In this document: one piece after another, positions 11,366-23,133 of the stretch
How the letters are laid out: the number at the start of each line of letters is the position of its first letter
How positions within the stretch are numbered: the stretch's first letter is position 1
Source of the DNA: Hesseltinella vesiculosa
Taxonomy: Eukaryota; Mucoromycota; Mucoromycetes; Mucorales; Cunninghamellaceae
Length of the DNA: 64,000 nt
Assembly (NCBI GenBank): GCA_002104935.1
Contig: MCGT01000010.1
Location: 620,001-684,000, forward strand
Reading direction: 5' to 3'
Made by a program: the position numbers and the translations under genes
Notes under the pieces: generated by a model
What the model saw: only the letters and a program-made list of their open reading frames with translations
Told to the model about the DNA's origin: nothing
Database searches by the model: none

Positions 11366-13805
11366 ATGACTCAAGCTACGCCTTCTTCCGTTGATGCTTT
11401 TGACTTGATACTGTTAGGCACGATCGGCCTGGGTACGGTGGCTTGGTTCGCTCGTCGTCAGTTAGCCGACAAGCTCTTTGGCACTTCAGACAATGTGGCT
11501 TCCAACAAACCTGTCACTCCTCAAGCACCCAAACGAGAACGAAACTTTGTCAAGGTCATGCAAGAACAGGTCGGTCTGATGGGTGCCTTGAAAACATGAC
11601 TTATTTCTCTTATTCGTAGGGTCGTCAAGTCTGCTTTTTTTACGGCTCTCAAACCGGGACAGCTGAAGATTATGCTGCTCGCTTGGCCAAAGAATGCTCG
11701 CAACGATTTGGTGTGAGCTGCATGACAGCCGACATTGAATTGTATGACCTCTCCTACTTGGATACCGTCGATGAAGATTGCTTGGTGTGCTTTATCATGG
11801 CCACCTATGGTGGTAAGTCCCTTTTTCTGCTTTCTCCCCTCTTAGCCCTAACATCTTCTTTACTCTTTTCGTTGGATGGTAGAGGGCGAACCTACCGACA
11901 ATGCCGTTGACTTTTGGGAACAGTTCATCACCGACGAAGAACCTACCTTTTCCCAAGGAGGTGAAAGTCTGGAAAACCTCCGTTTCATGATTTTTGGCCT
12001 GGGCAACAAGACCTACGAACACTACAACGCTGTGTCCCGCATCCTCGACAGTCGCCTGACCAAGATGGGTGCGAAGCGCATTGCTGAGCGTGGCGAAGGC
12101 GATGACGATGGCTCCTTGGAAGAAGACTTTTTGGCCTGGCAAGAAACCATGTGGCCCGCTTTTTGTGAAGCCCTGGGGGTGGACGAAACCAGCGCCAAAA
12201 AAGGTCCTCGCCAACCTGTTTACAACGTCGAAAGCTTGCCAACCTACGAAAAGGACGATATCTACTTTGGTGAAATCGGCCCCAAGCCCAAACCCGGCTC
12301 GTAAGTTTTGCATTGGACCTAGATGGAGGGTGGCACTCACTTTTTTTTTTTTTTTTTTTTTTTTTTTCGGTGGCACCCAGCAAACCCATTTACGATGCCA
12401 AACGGCCTTATGTGGCTCCCATCACGACGCGTGAACTATTCCAAGGAACCGACCGCCATTGTCTGCATGTGGACATTGATATCTCTGGCACCAACCTCTC
12501 CTATTATACCGGCGATCACGTTGCCATGTGGCCTACCAACAGCGAAGACCAGGTCCTGCGCTTGGCTGGTGTCTTGGGTTTGAGCGATAAGCTGGATGCC
12601 GTGATCAGTGTGAAGGCAGTGGATTCCACCGCCTCCAAGCAACACCCCTTCCCTGTGCCCACCACCTATCGCGCCGTCTTCCGTCACTACCTCGATATCT
12701 GCGCTGTCGCCTCCCGCCAATCATTGTTGCCCTTTGTTGAGTTCGCTCCTTCGGACGCTGCCAAGGCAATGCTGGAGACCCTAGCCACCGACAAGGATGC
12801 CTACCGTTTGCAAATTGCTGAGCCTGTGCGCAATTTGGGCGAGGTGCTCGAATTGGTCATGGGTCCCGGTGCTGCTCCTGGTGCCTTTAGTGCCGTGCCT
12901 TTTGACTTGATTGTCGAATCCGTGTCCCGTCTGCAGCCCCGATACTACTCGATCTCGTCCTCGGCCAAGGAACAGCCCAACACCATCAGTGCCACCGCCG
13001 TCACTCTTGCCTACGAACCCAGCCCCGATCGTACCGTGTTTGGTGTCAACACAAACTTTTTGTACCGCATCCACTTGCAACACCAAGCGGACCTACCCAC
13101 CGGCCACCTGCCTGCTTATGACTTGGCCGGCCCTCGTCAATCTTATTTGAACTCGGAAGGTCACACCGACAAGCTTCCTGTCCACGTCCGTCGCTCTCAA
13201 TTCAAATTGCCTCGCAACCCCAACCTGCCTGTCATCATGATCGGCCCTGGCACGGGTGTCGCTCCTTTCCGGTAAGTCATGGGGACAATGAGAAAGAATA
13301 GCTCTCATTCTTTCTTTAGTGGCTTTGTGCGTGAGCGTGTGTTGCAAAAGAACGAAGGCAAGCAGGTCGGCCCTACCGTATTGTTCTTTGGCTGTCGCCA
13401 CTCTGAACAAGACTTTTTGTACAAGGACGAATGGCCTGAATTGTTTGCCACTTTGGGTGACGAATCGCGTCTGATCACTGCTTTCTCTCGAGAGACCGAT
13501 CACAAGGTTTATGTCCAACACCGTCTTGAAGAACATGGTCAAGAGATGTGGCGTCTCCTCGAAAACGGTGCCTATATCTATGTGTGCGGGTAAGTCGATT
13601 TCTGCCATTCTCCTTTTGATCATGTCACTCATCCCCCTGCCTTTTTTTTTTTTTAATTAGTGATGCTGCTCACATGGCTCGCGATGTACAAAAGATGTTT
13701 ATCAACATTGCTGTGCAATATGGTGGCAAGGATGAACAACGCGCAACTGAGTTTGTAAAGTCTCTTCGCAGCACTGGCCGTTACCAAGAAGATGTCTGGT
13801 CATAG
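11366..13805 (+). CDS. NADPH-cytochrome P450 reductase
   Basis: Six exons (11366-11569, 11620-11812, 11883-12300, 12381-13271, 13320-13589, 13661-13805) give 706 aa, the usual CPR length. An N-terminal hydrophobic anchor (FDLILLGTIGLGTVAWF) is followed by the FMN domain (YGSQTGTAEDYA, ATYGEGEPTDNA, FGLGNKTYEHYN), the FAD domain with RYYSISSS, and the NADPH domain (GPGTGVAPFRG, FFGCRHSEQDF, VYVQHRLEEH, YVCGDAAHMARDV). The C-terminal aromatic Trp of the final EDVW is present. The enzyme passes electrons from NADPH via FAD and FMN to ER cytochromes P450 (for example lanosterol demethylase) and to squalene monooxygenase. All phases match. Intron 3 (12301-12380) carries an uninterrupted run of 27 T. 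Confidence 0.96.
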
Positions 13806-14583
13806 TTTCCAATTTTTCTTTTTTTGTTTGTTATATTTTGATATTTCTTACTTGCATTCTAGAGATCCCCCCCCCCATTTTTTTAATACGCACATAAACG
13901 AGTAGAACCCCCTTTTTTTTTGCTGACGTTCAAGAAGGATCAACCAACGTTCATGAGCAATCGGCCTAACCATAGGGGAAAAAGTCAGAATGTTCTGCCA
14001 TGCCATCGGACGAATGACAGACTGATAATACACTAGACAAGCTTTTGTAACTACCTGAGGGCTGCAAGACATCCTCCTCTTTTTTTTTTTTTTTTTTTTG
14101 CTTGGAACAAAGTTCTTGTGGAAGGTCACCCTTGAATGGTGAAGGCCAATTTGTTCGATACAAGCGGTCATTAAACTACGGGCGAATCAAATCGGTTGAC
14201 TCTAAAAACAGCGCTGCCAGCCACAATGATTTGGTCTTGACTTTTTCTACCGCTGTAGCTCTTCCCAAGTCGTAAATTACAGGCTGTGATTGCCACTGTC
14301 ACCACTCTTTTTCTATACATTGAAGCAGCCCGCAAAAGGAGAGTCCTGTCCTGGTGCTCTTAGCCTGGAATGACGACAGGTCCTGATTGGTATCTGAGTT
14401 TTCTTTTTTTGCCACAGTTGGGAATCCTGACAGCAATTTCTCAGTGGAAATGAGGAGCCAATGGCAGCGTACCACACCAGGCGGTGAAAAAAAACGACCA
14501 CCTTTATTCAAAACACCTCTGAACTTTTTACTCTTTTTTTTTCGTTTTTTTTTTAATCCTCAATAACACAACATCTAATCATC
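13806..14583. other. Intergenic, no gene supported
   Basis: Between the CPR stop and SEC61 beta. It contains T-tracts, and minus-strand open frames without family features. The last 60 bases before 14584 are pyrimidine-rich and look like the SEC61 beta 5' UTR. Confidence 0.35.
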
Positions 14584-15217
14584 ATGGTAAGTAGTGCCAC
14601 CCCACTGGAGACAATAAAAAGGCGTAGTAACGAGAAACATCATGTTGAATGGAGACATTGACTGTTGAAGATGATGACGCTACAGAACGCTGATGATTTT
14701 CTTGTTTTTTTTTTGATGACAGGCCGATTCATCTACTCCCAAGGGCACTATCAGGTAAACACACAGTCGAAATAATAAAAAAGGATCAGGATTGGAAAGA
14801 GCCATCTCAAAGAGGCTGGATGGATGCGATCGCAGGCTGGGCGATGAGACGACGTCGACAAAACAGCGGGCTCATTTTTTTTTTGACTCAAAATAGAAAG
14901 CGAGTGACTTCACGATCCAACCAAAATGCCAATCGCGGTGGCATGCCCGGCGGTAGCACTTCTAGTATGATGCGTATTTATGCTGATGATTCTCCAGGCC
15001 TTCGTGTGTAAGTTTTTTTTTTTTTTTTTTTTTGGGGAGGTGTGAGAAAATAGGGCAATAACTCGACTCATTTTTATATTTTTTTTTTTGTTGTGGCATC
15101 TGGCTATTATTTTGATTTAACAAATATAGTGATCCTGTTGTCGTGTTGGTCTTATCCTTGACATTCATTGCCAGTGTCTTTGGTTTGCATATTGTTGGCA
15201 AGTTTTTGCGCAACTAA
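14584..15217 (+). CDS. Protein transport protein SEC61 subunit beta
   Basis: Four exons (14584-14586, 14723-14754, 14897-15007, 15130-15217) give 77 aa. The first exon carries only the ATG. The peptide has the basic, Gly/Ser-rich cytosolic start, the signature MRIYADDSPGLRVDPVVVLV and one C-terminal membrane anchor ending GLHIVGKFLRN, which identifies the tail-anchored beta subunit of the ER Sec61 translocon. Length is normal for fungi. An AATAAA lies at 15268-15273. The start is supported because ATG followed directly by GTAAGT joins in frame to ADSSTPKGTIR; no other upstream ATG fits. Confidence 0.92.
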
Positions 15218-15602
15218 GGAAATGTTGGCTGATATTCGATCTTGTTTTTTTTTTTTTTTGATTGCAAAATAAAAATGATAATGCTTTTTTTTTATATTTA
15301 TAAAGAAGTACCCAACAAAATGGTAGGGAAGGATACGGACAAAGTCAAAGAAATAGGAACATTCGTTCAAAGCTTGGTAAAAAGTGTGGGTGGGTGACAC
15401 AGACCACTTGTTTTGTTGGGTGAGAAAATAGGCCAAAAGGCCGTTTTTGAGGCGGTGTTCGGATTTTGCATTGATAGAAAAGCGGTGGGTATTGGACTTT
15501 TTCATTTTTCTTTTTCTTCTCGTCCCTTCTCAATCTCCTGACATCTCCTTTTTTTTTTTTTAATACATATATTAAAAGCCACCACTGTAAGCATTTGTTA
15601 CC
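15218..15602. other. Intergenic: SEC61 beta 3' UTR and glycogen synthase promoter
   Basis: A/T-tract-rich sequence. No gene or RNA recognised. Confidence 0.4.
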
Positions 15603-18128
15603 ATGCAGAGGGATGTGTATAATCCATTGTTATTTGAAATTGCCTGGGAAGTTGCCAACAAAGGTACGCCTCTGAAACACATGCATCTCGACTGGTTCTC
15701 ACGTTTTTTTTCGTAGTTGGTGGTATTTATACCGTCATTAAAACCAAGGTCCCTGTTACTGTACAAGAATATGGTGATCGATATTGTTTGATTGGTCCTC
15801 TGTCCTACAAGTCAGCACCGATGGAGGTGGAGAGACTAGAGCCACCTCCTGGAATAATCCGTGATACCCTGGAAGAGATGGCAAGTCGTGGTGTCAAGTA
15901 CTTGTTTGGTCGCTGGTTGATTGAAGGTGTCCCTTTTGTGATCTTGTTTGATACCGCCTCATGTCAACACCGATTGGATGAATGGAAGGGCGATCTCTGG
16001 CGCTCCACTGGCATTCCCAGTCCGCCGGGTGATCAGGAAACAAATGAAGCCATTCTCTTTGGCTATCTCGTCACTTGGTTCCTGGGTGAAATAGCACAAA
16101 AGGTACCCTTTTGATTTGCTCAGTGGGTCCCCCCCCCCAAAAAAAAAAAAAAAACCTGGATTCTGGTTAATTTTTTTTTTGTTTTGGTAGTACAATCAAG
16201 ATCATGACCAGTCTGGAAGTGCAAGTCCGGCCATTATTGCTCATTTTCATGAATGGCTGGCCGGTGTTGCTCTACCTTTGATCAAGCAACGACGCATTGA
16301 CCTTACCACCATCTTCACTACCCATGCAACACTCCTTGGCCGTTATCTTTGTGCCGGATCTGTGGATTTTTACAACAATCTCGAACATTTCGACGTTGAT
16401 GCTGAGGCAGGAAAACGAGGCATCTACCATCGCTACTGCATTGAGCGTGCTGCTGCCCACTGTGCCGACGTTTTCACCACGGTCAGTCATATTACTGCCT
16501 ATGAAAGTGAACATTTGCTCAAGCGAAAACCTGGTAAGCTCACTTGACCATTTTTTACTCGGAAACAAATCGGATGCTCACACTCTCGGGTTCAAACTGT
16601 CTTAGACGGTGTCCTGCCCAATGGGCTGAATGTCATCAAGTTCCAAGCCATCCATGAATTCCAAATCAAGCACGCTAACAGCAAGCAAAAGATCAATGAC
16701 TTTGTCCGAGGTCACTTTTATGGCCATTATGATTTTGATTTGGAAGACACCGTCTACTTCTTCACTGCCGGACGTTATGAATATAGAAACAAAGGCATTG
16801 ATCTCTATGTCGAAGCACTTGCGCGTAAGTCTTTATTGATGCTGCAAGTTCACTTGGTCTGACCTCTCTTTCTCTTATCTAGGCTTAAATGATCGATTGA
16901 AAGCTGCCAAATCCAAAACAACCGTGGTGGCCTTTTTGATTTTGCCAGGAACCACCCATTCCTTCAATGTTGAGGCACTCAAGGGTCAAGCCGTGACAAA
17001 ACAACTTCGTGCAACGGTGGATGAAATCCAAGACCGGATTGGCAAACGCATCTATGAAAAGGCTCTTCGGTAAAAAAAAAAAAAAAAAAAATTGCCAAGC
17101 GACTCACAACCCCTTCCCTCTTTAGCGGTGAAGAGATTGAGGCCAAGGATTATCTTCTTGAGGAAGACAAAGTGCTGCTGAAGCGCCGCGTCTTTGCCTT
17201 GAAACGCCATGACCTCCCACCCATCATCACCCACAACCTGACGGACGACGGCAGCGATCCTGTGATGAACCAATTACGCCGGCTACAAATGTTCAACAAT
17301 CACCATGATCGTGTCAAGGTCATTTTCCACCCCGAATTTCTCAACGCCAATAATCCTCTCTTGGGCTTGGATTATGAAGACTTTGTCCGAGGCTGTCACT
17401 TGGGTGTCTTCCCCTCCTACTATGAACCTTGGGGTTATACACCCGCAGAATGTACCGTCATGGGCGTCCCTTCCATCACAACAAAGTAAGTTAGCTGTCC
17501 TCCCATCTGTCTTTCGCTAAAAATCGACTGACAACCTACTCTCTCGCTTTCTCTCTGCTTCAGCTTGTCTGGCTTTGGTTGCTTCATGGAGGAAAATATC
17601 GAGAACTGTGAAGACTATGGGATTTACATTGTGGATCGGCGGTTGAAATCGGTGGAAGAATCCATCTCGCAGCTCAGTGAACAGATGTTCCGGTTTTGCC
17701 AAAAGACGCGCCGACAGCGCATCAATCAAAGGAACCGCACCGAACGTCTCTCGGATTTACTGGATTGGAAACGCATGGGCCTAGAATATATCAAAGCACG
17801 TCAGCTCTCCCTGCGCCGTGCCTATCCTGATTCGTTTGTCGATGACGATGATGACCTGGACGACATTCTTGGCAATGGCAAGCCTGTCAAGATCCCTCGA
17901 CCCATCTCCGCTCCAGCCAGCCCCCGCTTGCGCCAGCTCATGAATGGCTCATCCTCGGGCTATTTCGAAGAGGAAGAAGATGATGCCCACCCCATCCCCA
18001 TTCCTCACAAAAAGCCTTTCCCTGCTTTGCATCAAAAAGGTGTTGAGGTCAATGTCACAGACGAGCTCTTGCGAGAAGGTGACATTGAAACCCTGACCCG
18101 CCTGACGTTGGAAGAAAAAAAGAAATAA
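15603..18128 (+). CDS. Glycogen [starch] synthase, GSY type
   Basis: Seven exons (15603-15663, 15717-16102, 16191-16533, 16606-16824, 16883-17069, 17126-17485, 17564-18128) give 706 aa, almost exactly the length of yeast Gsy2. Seen are the sugar-nucleotide-site start ([14 protein letters not shown]), [19 protein letters not shown], the GT3 acid motif [12 protein letters not shown] and the Arg cluster [15 protein letters not shown] that binds glucose-6-phosphate in the yeast enzyme. The tail [13 protein letters not shown] matches the phosphorylation sites by which kinases switch the enzyme off. It extends glycogen from UDP-glucose in the cytosol. The first downstream AATAAA (18226-18231) lies inside the terminal repeat of a transposable element. 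Confidence 0.97.
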
Positions 18129-18186
18129 CCTCGATGATTCCCATCCGTTTTTGTTTTACATGATATTTTTTTTTTTTTGTGCTGGA

Positions 18187-18530
18187 TTCATCCTTTGGCG
18201 GGAACCAGCATTTTTTTGAGCTGTGAATAAATCATTTTAGCAGGCAAACCAATTGGGCGAACCGCCAAATTATTCCCTCGTGCGCGCAAAAAAGTAAATC
18301 TAGTGCACGCAACACCTTTTCTTGTGCGTGCTAGTCAAACAGTGACCTGGGCTGCCTTTGTCGAACCAAGCTGAGGAGCATGGCATTGACACACGCATCA
18401 TCAAAAGAAGACATTGGTCGATACCGGATTTCTTCCCGGCTGCCAGGATATTTCTCTGAGCTGTGAATAAATAGTTTAGTTTGTCAGGTGAGCCAATCGG
18501 ACCAACCGCTAAACTTTCAAGTGCGTGTGA
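18187..18530 (+). repeat. Element A, two tandem copies of its terminal repeat
   Basis: The blocks 18187-18325 and about 18424-18530 each contain GAGCTGTGAATAAAT, then AGCCAAT or ACCAAT-type text and CCGCYAAA, followed by GTGCGTG/GTGCGCG sequence. Both match the left terminal inverted repeat of the full element at 60817. Two copies in direct orientation suggest nested insertion or a duplicated end. Confidence 0.65.
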
Positions 18531-18609
18531 AATCTGCCATCCGGTGACCGACAGAGCTACAGTTTTAATCAAGGCCATTTCTCACCATTGTGTACTTGTA
18601 TGCAAAATT

Positions 18610-19440
18610 TGGGGCAAATTGATTTAGAGCAATTCTGCTGTGTGATATTTGATCAGGTCGCATGGCAGTCCCCTGGGGAAAATGGCCAATTTTCGTTTTT
18701 TTTAGCTGGGCAATCGGAGGTGTCAAAGCGAACCTGAACAAACGTTGGCTGGGTGACCTTCACTAATCAACCTGCTTTTTTCAGCACCATCATCACTCAT
18801 GCATTTACGCATCCTTACAAAATATCACATCGATCTGGTCGCTCAAAAGTGCTGTGTAGCCTCTCCTATTTTTTTTTGTCAAAACGACGTTTTCATGTTC
18901 AGAAGGCTCATGGTCGGAGTCCTAGAAGTTGATTCAAGTGTGATCATTGTTCAACGTGCCAGAAATAATGCTAAACAAACGAGACGTGAGGGTAACAGAG
19001 GTCACACCACACCGGACAGGTATGCTTGCTAACCAAGTAGAGCAAGGGAGTGGGGCCATGCGTGGAGCGTCATAGAGGGGTACAAGAACCAGGCTAAACT
19101 TATTTTGTCCAATGAACAAGATGGGACGGCTTGGAGCAGGAATTGAACCTAAAACCATCAGATCCTTAGAAGCCTGGCCAAGGCTCGCACCCCTTTGTCA
19201 AAAGAAAAGATAAGAAGTCGGTCGTCAAATTCAACTTCCACGCGGTGCCTTCCATTCCTGGTCAGTGCAAGCAAGCAGGGCGGCCGGCTATCAGCGAATA
19301 CTAAAAGCAAAAGCCCAAAGTCCATGTCACCAATGCCAAACTGTCCCGGTTTCAATGTCACTCTCCTCAGCTTGTCCCGATAAAAACAACTCACAAGAGG
19401 TCGGCCATGTTTTTTCCGGAACCTGAAAAAGTCATATGGG
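18610..19440 (+). mobile_element. Element A, diverged internal region
   Basis: 18620-18870 matches the core at 61310-61550 and at 50965-51260. Shared phrases include GGCGGTGACCTTCAC-like text, TTTTTTAGCTGG, TCGGAGGTGTCAA and CTCAAAAG. 19195-19440 matches 61580-61820 (CAAATTCAA, CGGTGCCTT, ATCAGCGAA, CTCTCAGCTTG-like text). A stretch of about 300 bp in between is absent from the other copies. No open frame for a transposase is visible, so it is non-autonomous. Confidence 0.6.
18890..19195 (-). mobile_element. Possible tRNA-derived SINE inserted in element A
   Basis: On the minus strand a B-box-like GGTTCAATTCC (19149-19139) lies about 30 nt after an A-box-like TTGGCCAGGC (19181-19172), the spacing of a Pol III internal promoter. 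I could not fold a clean tRNA cloverleaf, since the acceptor and T stems mismatch. A degenerate tRNA-headed SINE is therefore more likely than a working tRNA. The segment is missing from the sister copies of element A. Confidence 0.3.
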
Positions 19441-19818
19441 TGAGCATGCGAGGCTGCGCTTGATTGGCCGTCCGGAGTTCCTCGATCTAATCCGGCAACA
19501 TCTTCACAGGCCGTGACTGTGGCCGTCGCCGACATTTTTTTTTCCCTTTTTATTTATTGCTTCCCTTTTCCTACGTCCTTTCCTCTCTCCCTTTTATACC
19601 TAACAGAAATTTTTATTTTTTTATTTCGCCCTGCAAGTTCCTTGCTCTTGAATAACCCGACAGCTAATTTATTTTCACTTAAGGGAGAATCGGATATCAG
19701 CCGGCTATCCACCATTGATTTTGCACACGGATTCTTCAACATCCCTTTCCTTTTTTTTTTTCTACTCGTTTCTGACAGTGCGCCTCTGGAATTTATTTGA
19801 TCACGACGCGAATTAACA
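19441..19818. promoter_or_regulatory. Promoter/5' UTR of the unrecognised gene at 19819
   Basis: Pyrimidine-rich leader with T-tracts directly before the ATG. No further gene. Confidence 0.35.
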
Positions 19819-21706
19819 ATGGTCAGCGATTCACCACCCAACAAGGAAGACCACATCATGGATGCCGAAGTATCCACTAAAGATCATCGGTCGCCCACGC
19901 CTCAGGAAGCCGCCAGTGATGCCCCTGAACCACATGCCTCTGTCTCCGATACTGCCTCGCCATCTACCTCAGATGCACCCGCCGCCGAGCCTGCCACCGA
20001 ATCAACCACCGAGTCTACCACCGAACCTGCTACCGCACCTACCGCCGCACCTGCCCCCGCTACTACCCAGCCTTCCGATATGACCTCCATTGATTGCACC
20101 GTTCTGTCCCCCACGCTCCATGACGTCCTATCTGACCCAAGCATGGTGCGATTATATCAAGATGTCAAAGAAATCAGAATGCGCCGGTCGCCTCAAGCCA
20201 CCAGTGTGCTGTTCTATGCAATGTGCCAGGCGTTTGGCGAAGATGTCACCTTCCTCAAAGTCCCCAACATGAACAAAATCATGTTCCGCCAACAAAGTGG
20301 GATTTTTGCCGTCAACTTGAACGGCCAGTCCGCTGCCCTGGATATGGAGCAAATGGATGCCCTGGTCCTCCAGCAACAGCAGCATCAACATCAGCAAGAA
20401 TCCTCTTCCCATGGTTCCGGGCCATCTTCCTCCGATCAGTCGACCCTCGCTGTTGCCGCCGCCGCCGCCGCCAATCTCTTTGCCATTTCAGATTCCCAGC
20501 AGCTGCTCCAAGCGGCTCTCAGCTCGGTTGGAACCCATGGCAATGGCGCCTTTTCCCATATGGAAGACCTCAAACGCAAACGAGCCGAGGACAAAAAACC
20601 TAAACGGCCCAGCCCTCGTGCAAAAGACTTTGCTGTCCGACGTAAGTAGCCGTGGTTGAACTGACGGAAGAAAAAAAAAATAGCCCAAACGCTCACCCTT
20701 TTTCTTTTGCTGTCCTTTTTTTTTAACTTTAGGTCACGATATCTTTCATGATATTTTCAAGACTGGCAATGAAGAATTGATGCACCATGCTCATTCTGTC
20801 AGTGAAGATGTCAAACTGATCCTCCTTGGCCGTGACAGTGAAACCCGCTTGGCACAGCTGTCGCCTTTGCACCGATTTTCTGAATTGGCCAATCTAGCTG
20901 CGCACTACGACAGTGACTTCGCACCCAAGAATGCCGGTGTCTACTACAACTATGAATATTTCCAGCTCTATGCAGCCTTCCGTGATTTTGAAAAAGAGCG
21001 CTCTGCACAACAAGCGACCAAGTTCCAGCAAGACCAGCAAAACCCCGCAACCACCATCTCTAGCAAGCCCTTTGGAGCCACCCGCAACATGCTGGTGCAA
21101 TGCCGCAGTGAGATCGAACGAACCCTTGTTAACACCAACTGGGAGGCCATCCGTCGCCGGCTGACGATTGGCGAACGCATCCACCAAATGTGTGCTGTCT
21201 TTGGCCGCGGCTTCCTCCTCCTCAGCAGACATGTATCGGGCCGCAAGCTACTTCATAATTTCAACTCCCAGGAATGGGCCGATTTCATGCGCGACCTGGA
21301 ACTCCCCCAAAGCCAGCCCATGATCCAACAAGCCTGCGATAAACTCAGCGTCCAACGCTTGCTCTCCGCCACCAGCCCTGCCCAGAACAACGCCGTCCCT
21401 TCCCTGCCTCCCATGGCCTCTGCCTCGTCCTCCGCTTCGACCGCTGCCCCCGTCGCTCTGAATGACCTTTCACAAGCCCCGCAACAATCGCGGTCGGCTA
21501 CTTACTCGTCCTCGCCAGCTCCATCCAACGAAGCCAACGACTCCTCCGCCAGCGACATGAATGTCGATGCTTCTCCAGACGCAACTCAGGGCGCCTCTCA
21601 CCAAGGTCCATCCGAGCCAAAACCACCTTCTCAAAAAGTAACCAAGGGCGCTGACAAGGGCGATGCACCTTCAGCAAAGAAGCAACGCTTAGAGAATGCC
21701 TCCTAG
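19819..21706 (+). CDS. Hypothetical protein, nuclear-looking, family not recognised
   Basis: Two exons (19819-20641, 20733-21706) give 598 aa. The N-terminal about 85 residues are Pro/Thr/Ala/Glu repeats and look disordered. Then comes a folded-looking block with LRRSPQ-like basic text and a cysteine (FYAMCQAFGED), a Gln/His run, an Ala run and a strong bipartite basic stretch (KRKRAEDKKPKRPSPRAK) that would serve as a nuclear localisation signal. The second exon encodes a helix-rich region (HDIFHDIFKTGNEELMHHA, GERIHQMCAVFGRGF) and a Ser/Ala-rich tail ending KKQRLENAS. Low-complexity tracts plus an NLS suggest a transcription or chromatin factor, but I see no named DNA-binding domain and assign no function. 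Confidence 0.72.
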
Positions 21707-22557
21707 GAAAATGAAAATGCCACTCTTCACTCCGCCTCCCCCGCACATTGTTATGATTATTTCACACACCCCTCCAGATCACTTTTTTTTTTTTTTTTTT
21801 TTGCAGCAAACCAATTTTTTTATTCCCATCGTCATTGTTTCATTAAAAGTACTTTTTTTTTTTAGTACCATTTTCCCAATTTACACTCACTGTTACTGGC
21901 GGTCTATGCTGCCATTAGAAATCGGAGGAACCAGCTGAAATGCCTCTACCTCCACGTATGATAATCAGCTCCTAATGGTTTCACATTTGCCATGTTGGCT
22001 GTTCAAAGTCGCAGATCGCTGACCGAGATAATAGACCATCAAAAAAAAACATAGCAATAAGTGAATTTTCAATCAGCCATGCTGTTACATTACTTACGAG
22101 GGCAACTGTGACACCCAGAATCGGGGCGATCTCAGCAGGAGTCTCACTGCACTTGGTGCGAAAACCAGCAAAGAAGAGGAAAGCTAACAGATATACGCTC
22201 AGGGACTGTAGCAGGCCACAGCAAATTCTCTTCAATGCTCTTCAATATAAAAAGAAAATAGACCAACAATGAAAAGTGTCAAAGAGCAGGCGAAGGACTG
22301 CCAAAGAATCTGAGCGATGGTCCAATTTGCCCTCACTGCACCATCTGATTGGCCTATAATATTTCAAAATCCGAGATGGCCTGTGGTGACTGGGGGTAAG
22401 CGAAAAAGAGGTTGTTTTTATTTCATACTTGATTTGGGTTATTTTTATGTATTGCAAAATCCGAGATAGTCCTCGAGATGGTCCTTTTTGAGCCTCTGTA
22501 AGATTTTGTTATCTTCATTGCGAAAATGATCACTGTGACTAGGGAGCAAGCATCTGT

Positions 22558-23133
22558 ATGTTCTACTTCAAAGCATACACCGAAGAGAACGCTGAAAATT
22601 TAACAAAAAGACTCGAAGAAATGGAAGATATCGAGATATGCTATATTGATGATCCTGTTGAACCAGTGCTGATGCACAAATTGGCAGTACTTCGCAATCC
22701 ATTCCGTTATCACACATATCTGGAGAAGGTCAGTTTGACTTCATCTGGAAGCGAACAAGTATCGACCAATGAGCAAGTTAGGTTTTGTAAGTTGCCTAAC
22801 AACAATTATCCCTGGCAGTTTTTTGATTTTTTTTTTCAATTAGCCCAGACCGCCCAAGTCGCGCAATTTTTAGATATTGTATTTGCGGCTCATAATCCTG
22901 ACAATGCAGAGATATATGAATGCAAAGATATATCTATGAAGAGTATTATGAGTGTCGTATGGGATTATTGCGATATTTTCGATGATAAAACAGTGCACGC
23001 CTTTGCCAACTGGTGTTCTCGCCAAGGATGCGAAGTTACACTCAGCCTGGGATTGTCCAATAAAATCATTTTTCTGTTTTTGGATCCAATTTCCTTCCCA
23101 TTCGCCTGGACGCTGTTGTCAATACTCGCTTGA
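22558..23133 (+). pseudogene. Unknown open frame, disrupted by a hairpin element
   Basis: A frame of about 155 residues of ordinary composition (for example EDIEICYIDDPVEPVLMHK and VWDYCDIFDDKTVHAFANW) runs into the left arm of the inverted-repeat element at 23026, where the coding look ends. The insertion suggests a broken gene or the residue of a larger transposon. No family recognised. Confidence 0.3.

Noticed and set aside
13848..14171. A 107-codon minus-strand frame downstream of the P450 reductase gene.
   Set aside because: It contains a lysine run from a T-tract and no family signature; neighbouring frames are equally open.
19130..19200. A tRNA gene on the minus strand.
   Set aside because: A- and B-box-like motifs are present but acceptor and T stems do not pair; reported as a SINE-like insertion instead.
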